64,000 nucleotides of DNA from Ectocarpus siliculosus. Lineage: Eukaryota; Sar; Phaeophyceae; Ectocarpales; Ectocarpaceae. The position numbers were made by a program, and so were the translations under genes. The notes beneath the pieces are model-generated. The model had not been told where the DNA came from. It saw only the letters and a program-made list of their open reading frames with translations, and did not search any database. The stretch is taken from contig FN649744.1 in NCBI GenBank assembly GCA_000310025.1, positions 1,193,845-1,257,844 of the forward strand, in the 5' to 3' direction. This document shows, one piece after another, positions 60,401-64,000 of the stretch (position 1 is its first letter; every line of letters begins with the position of its first letter).

Positions 60401-61566
60401 CGGGCACTTTCGCACCGCCTTGTTATCTTGGTGGACAGCCGCCAGAGAGCCGACGAGAAAAGACAAGCCATCCTCGAGGGCTTCGATATGGCCTCGCGCG
60501 AGGTACAGCCGGCTGAATGAATACCCCCGACGTAACCCCACAGAATAAACTGTACTAGCCCCGCAGATTGTTTTGTCGTTGTTCATCTTCTTGGCAAGAC
60601 GCGGGGTTCCGCCGAGACAACTTCGTCGTGCTCTTCCCTTTGACATCAGATGCCAACATTGTGCTTCCGACTGACTCGTGTGCGCGTTGCTCGTACCCCG
60701 TTGACCAAGTAACTTGATATGCACAAATGCGACAGGACTTTAATTATTTGGCATTCAGTTGTGTCATAGACCCTTCCAGCTCCCCATGCCTCATTTCGTG
60801 TTCTTCCCTCAAACCTTGAACAGGCAGTTCGCCGAGAAACGAAGCTGGTAAAAAATGCGGTTTCGTCTCTTAGAGGCAGAGTCGTGGGTAAACGCTCGCT
60901 GGTAAGGTGAGAAGCCTCCGGTGTGTGCAACAAAACAAGGACGCACCTACCGGGTGAAATTCTCGAGAGAGTTCGTTCACTGTTGCGTTTCTCATTGCCA
61001 GCATGCACTTGATGCTCTGAAGCTTCAGTTAATAATTGGAACGTAGTCACCTCTCGACAGACGTGGGCTTTAATTCTTCCGTTGTTGCTCTCGGTATGCA
61101 TAGATGATGCCCATGGACAGCCCTCGCTCTTCGCTTGAGTTTCTTCCTCGGTTCCCTCCAACCTGCACTGTCTTCGGTCACCCCTACCGTTTGTAGGTTG
61201 GAAAAACAACAGCTGACCGAAACTCTGAGGGGCCACCTATCCCGAGCCAAGACGCGCCTGCGCAACCTTCAATCTCAGCACGAGCGGCTCCATGCCAGGG
61301 AAGAGAAATGCAGTCCCGTTACCGCCGTGATTCCGGCTGCTTCTGTGCCAGACTGTCGTCCGAGCACGTGCCCAACGTTGTCTGCCACGGGTGGGCTCCG
61401 TGGGGGTAGTCGTATGGCACGCAGGCCTCTATTACCACCCGGGTCTGCTGGTGGAACCTTGAGCAGGCATGGCGTCCTTGGGAACCAAAGCGGGGTTCCC
61501 GGTATTATAAAGAGCCCGCCTGGCGAACGTTCCGTGCGCTTGGCCTGGGGAACAGGTCGTGGATAG
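57498..61566 (+). CDS. Ankyrin-repeat protein with C-terminal helical tail (8 exons)
   Basis: Probable protein-interaction scaffold; no specific function can be assigned. Exons: 57498-57677 (acidic start, ARVVEAAREGDTPEMKYL), 58273-58377 (LLHFSCSRGFLDITTMLLEA), 58865-58935 (GKTCLHVAIEHDCRDVIELL), 59305-59463 (AARAGGHAAMQLLLRNGLDP), 59745-59862 (GHAEVIELLLRHGADV, GRTPLHYACQAGS), 60299-60502 (ALIIKGGADPHVPDL), 60824-60847 and 61213-61566. Phases agree at every junction and the sum is 404 residues plus stop. At least five ankyrin units are visible. The C-terminus begins with a charged helical segment (LSRAKTRLRNLQSQHERLHA) that may form a short coiled coil, then a Gly/Pro/Arg-rich tail. The 24-nt exon 7 is the weakest element. 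Confidence 0.8.
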
Positions 61567-63558
61567 GGGGCGGTGCGTTCATGGAAACAAGGTGTTTGTC
61601 TCGAGTGTGCGGAGGAAAAAAATGTACGTATTTGATGAGGCAATGATCTGCACTCCCAGTGTAGGGAACAGTTGATCTCCCAAGGCCGGGTACGGATCTG
61701 GTGGGCCGACCAGTCACAAGTCGTTGGAAACAATATTGCTTACTCAGGCCTCACCATGACGTTGACACTGGGGTGGATCGTAGAGGACACTTTGCCCGCC
61801 TCGTCGGCAGAAGATGAACTTCATCCGGGACGGAGCGCAAAGCTTTGGTATTTCGAAGTACGACGTAGTTGGCGAAAACTTGACATTCGGCTGAAGAAAC
61901 CTGACTGAAGCGTGGTCTTCAGTTGATAATGAGCGGATCGCGATGGTGTGGCGACAGTTTGGATACTGGAGGGCACGAACTTCTACATGCTACAACGGAC
62001 GGTTTGTCTCGATGTAATCCCTTCCAAGAGTCTACGTTTTTGTGTAGCGTCAGGCAGCTGCATCAGAGAGCCAGATGTAGACATCGTGTGCAACAATTGG
62101 GTTGCCTCTGAGTGTGCCTCGAATGGACAACTCTCTGTTGTTAACAATGTGGTCGGCGAGGCCTTTCAATGCCCTTCGGTTATCCGAGCCAAGCTGCGAT
62201 ACCAATACTTTATATCAACACACATACATCCCTGTGAGGAGCAGTCTATCTCGAACGTTTCTTCCTTGAACAACGTTGTAGAGATAATTTATGTCCAAGG
62301 AAGGGGCGGGGAGTCGGAGTAGATGCGCGGAAACGTTTCGTTGGGCAAACACAGAGTAAGACAGCGCGATCCCAGAACAATGAAAAATGGATCCTCTACA
62401 CGAAAAAAGAAAAAACACTCCACCTCCTGTTGTTCATTTTCCTCTTGTCTGTCATGTCTTTTATGCTCGTCTCTTCTCAATCCGAACGTTAGAGTATACA
62501 TGGCACATGTTTGAGAGAAGATAGTGTAAGGGACACGCCATACCGAGTGACCAAACGTAAACGAAACGCTCGCTCGGGTTAATAGCTTACGAGATCAACA
62601 GCTCGGGCTGGCAGGACGAGCCGTCGCCGGCGGTATCGGCGACAACAAGACAGAGGCTGAAGCTCGCTTCATGATATGACTGCTGGGCCTTCGAACGAAA
62701 GAAATAAAACCGTGTTGCTCAGACGTCCCACCAATCAGAAAGTGCGCGTTGTGGGAGCCGAAAAGGCAAGATACTTCCACACACCATCACACCATCGGCT
62801 GAAGTCACGAGAAATTATTGTGCACACAATACGTGGATGATATCAAGGACTGCCGAAGCAATCCGCCGACAACTTTAGACAACAATCTAAGTACCACTTG
62901 TAGTGGTACATTCGTCGTCGACTCAGCGAGATTTATAAATATTCACGCACTTTTGTGCAGAAATACTGGGAAACAACATGCATACGTGAGAAACAGGGCA
63001 GACAAGCGCTACCATGTCAAATCGTCCGTGCGTGAAGTCCGTCTGTTTGCCCAACCGTTGTTCACCAACAACCACACACCCAAAACACCGCGAGGCGAAA
63101 AGCGACGATGGCCATACCCGCAAGGTCGCCAACACTAGCGACCGCCTGAAGATCGGGAGTTTTCAAAGGTGGTCTGACAAAGTAAGGCGAGCCATACTTG
63201 GCGCGGTCGACCCTCGTCCACGGCATACCAAAGTCGAGCCTACCGACGAGGACAAGACCTCCGCCTCAACGAACGACGGATCCAATCCCGACCATACCAG
63301 GATCGTGCGCAAAGCAGTGCCTGGTCAAGGTCACGACTCCAGGAAGAAGGCCGCAGCTCTGACGAGCCCTTTTCGTTCTCTCCGTGGTGGCCAAGTTCTT
63401 CGTGGTTGACCCCGCTGCTCTTGGTCGCATTATTGCCCGCAGTTGCACCGCTATCGTGGTGGGAGGAGTGAAGGGCCAGGCCCCATATGGTTCAGCTAGG
63501 GACACCATCGCGTAGCCCGTCCCTGATGATCGGTGTGCTTGTTGAGCCTAGGCCACGG
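61567..63558. other. Region without a recognisable gene
   Basis: Open frames here (for example 63014-63409 on the plus strand, 131 codons, Lys/Arg/Thr-rich) match no family I know and show no ankyrin or splice pattern linking them to the upstream gene. I treat the region as intergenic or decayed repeat. Confidence 0.4.
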
Positions 63559-63787
63559 GGCATCGCCGGTTTGGATCATTGCTCGACGGCCTCAAAATCA
63601 GTATTGCTGTGCTGGCACTTCTCGCTGCCGTGGCTCTTGGGAGGGTTTCTCCCAATTAGGTAGGTCCTCAGGACCCGTTGTCTAAATCGTCATTGGCAGA
63701 AACCTTCTCAAGAGCCACAGCAGCGAGAATGTCAGCCCAGCAAGGCTGATTCTGAGGCCGTCCGCGAAGAACCCAAGCCGGCGGTGT
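63559..63787. mobile_element. Hairpin-forming inverted repeat, right edge (first)
   Basis: Arms of about 90 bases: CGACGGCCTCAAAATCAGTA and CTCGCTGCCGTGGCTCTTGG on the left face CTCAAGAGCCACAGCAGCGA and GATTCTGAGGCCGTCCGCG on the right, with about 50 unpaired bases between them. No coding capacity. Probably a non-autonomous element or an end of a larger one. Confidence 0.7.
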
Positions 63788-63838
63788 CCCATGTTTCAGT
63801 TTCGTACAACACGTTATCTGCTCACGACTCCGCTACTA

Positions 63839-63977
63839 CAGGCTCCTCCGGTAATATAATAGCACGAGCGAACCCTCGAGTGATTGCGGACTCTTTCGGT
63901 AAGTACTTAACGAAATAATTACCGTTAGAGTCCGCAATCACTCGAGGGTTCGCTCGTGCTAGTACCGGAGGAGCCTG
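63839..63977. mobile_element. Near-perfect hairpin element, right edge (second)
   Basis: The left arm CAGGCTCCTCCGGTA plus AGCACGAGCGAACCCTCGAG and TGATTGCGGACTC is repeated in reverse complement at 63917-63977, with about 20 unpaired bases (TAAGTACTTAACGAAATAAT) in the middle. The arms are about 57-60 bases and differ by very few bases, suggesting a young copy. It begins about 50 bases after the preceding hairpin. Confidence 0.8.
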
Positions 63978-64000
63978 CCCCAGCGGCGTCGCTACCGGAG

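Noticed and set aside
63014-63409. 131-codon frame near the right edge as a gene.
   Set aside because: No recognisable domain, biased composition and no exon partner; it neighbours hairpin elements and may be decayed repeat sequence.

Overview
This is a nuclear window from a eukaryote, most likely a brown alga (Ectocarpus-like stramenopile). Genes are split into many short exons (24 to about 1,300 nt, mostly 80-200 nt) by introns of a few hundred bases to 2 kb with GT-AG (occasionally GC-AG) borders. Proteins carry long Ala/Gly/Ser/Pro linkers, the gene set includes an animal-type cryptochrome/(6-4) photolyase and a mitochondrial beta-oxidation enzyme, and there are two runs of N. The species call is an inference; the eukaryotic gene structure is seen directly. 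I rebuilt exon chains by hand, matching protein-family motifs to splice sites and checking that intron phases agree.

Layout. (1) 20-16958, minus: a very long gene whose first part is a RecG-type branch-migration helicase. It continues in frame, through a roughly 300-residue linker, into a DnaQ/PolC-type DEDDh 3'-5' exonuclease. This fusion is the main discovery candidate. It runs to or past the left edge, has one apparent 1-nt frameshift, and lacks one expected exon near an N gap. (2) 18935-19774, plus: an unrecognised single-exon protein with a signal-peptide-like start and one C-terminal membrane helix. (3) 21609-33865, plus: an ankyrin protein with two BTB/POZ domains (ABTB1/BPOZ-like) and a good PAM2 (poly(A)-binding-protein-interacting) motif in its disordered N-terminal part. 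(4) 34470-40822, minus: a complete 10-exon animal-type cryptochrome/(6-4) photolyase. (5) 41606-42214, minus: an ankyrin-repeat pseudogene. (6) 43974-56884, minus: a complete 17-exon mitochondrial trifunctional-enzyme alpha subunit (HADHA). (7) 57498-61566, plus: an 8-exon ankyrin-repeat protein. (8) 61567-64000: no recognisable gene, two hairpin-forming elements at the right edge.

The genes do not form a pathway. They are typical dispersed nuclear genes: the RecG fusion and gene 2 are divergent, the ABTB-like gene and the cryptochrome converge, and HADHA and the ankyrin gene at 57.5 kb share a 613-bp divergent spacer. Introns and spacers carry a MITE-like family with terminal inverted repeats (four copies), a 0.7-kb foldback element inside HADHA intron 1, tandem duplications, and sequence around the second N gap that looks like poor base calling rather than biology.
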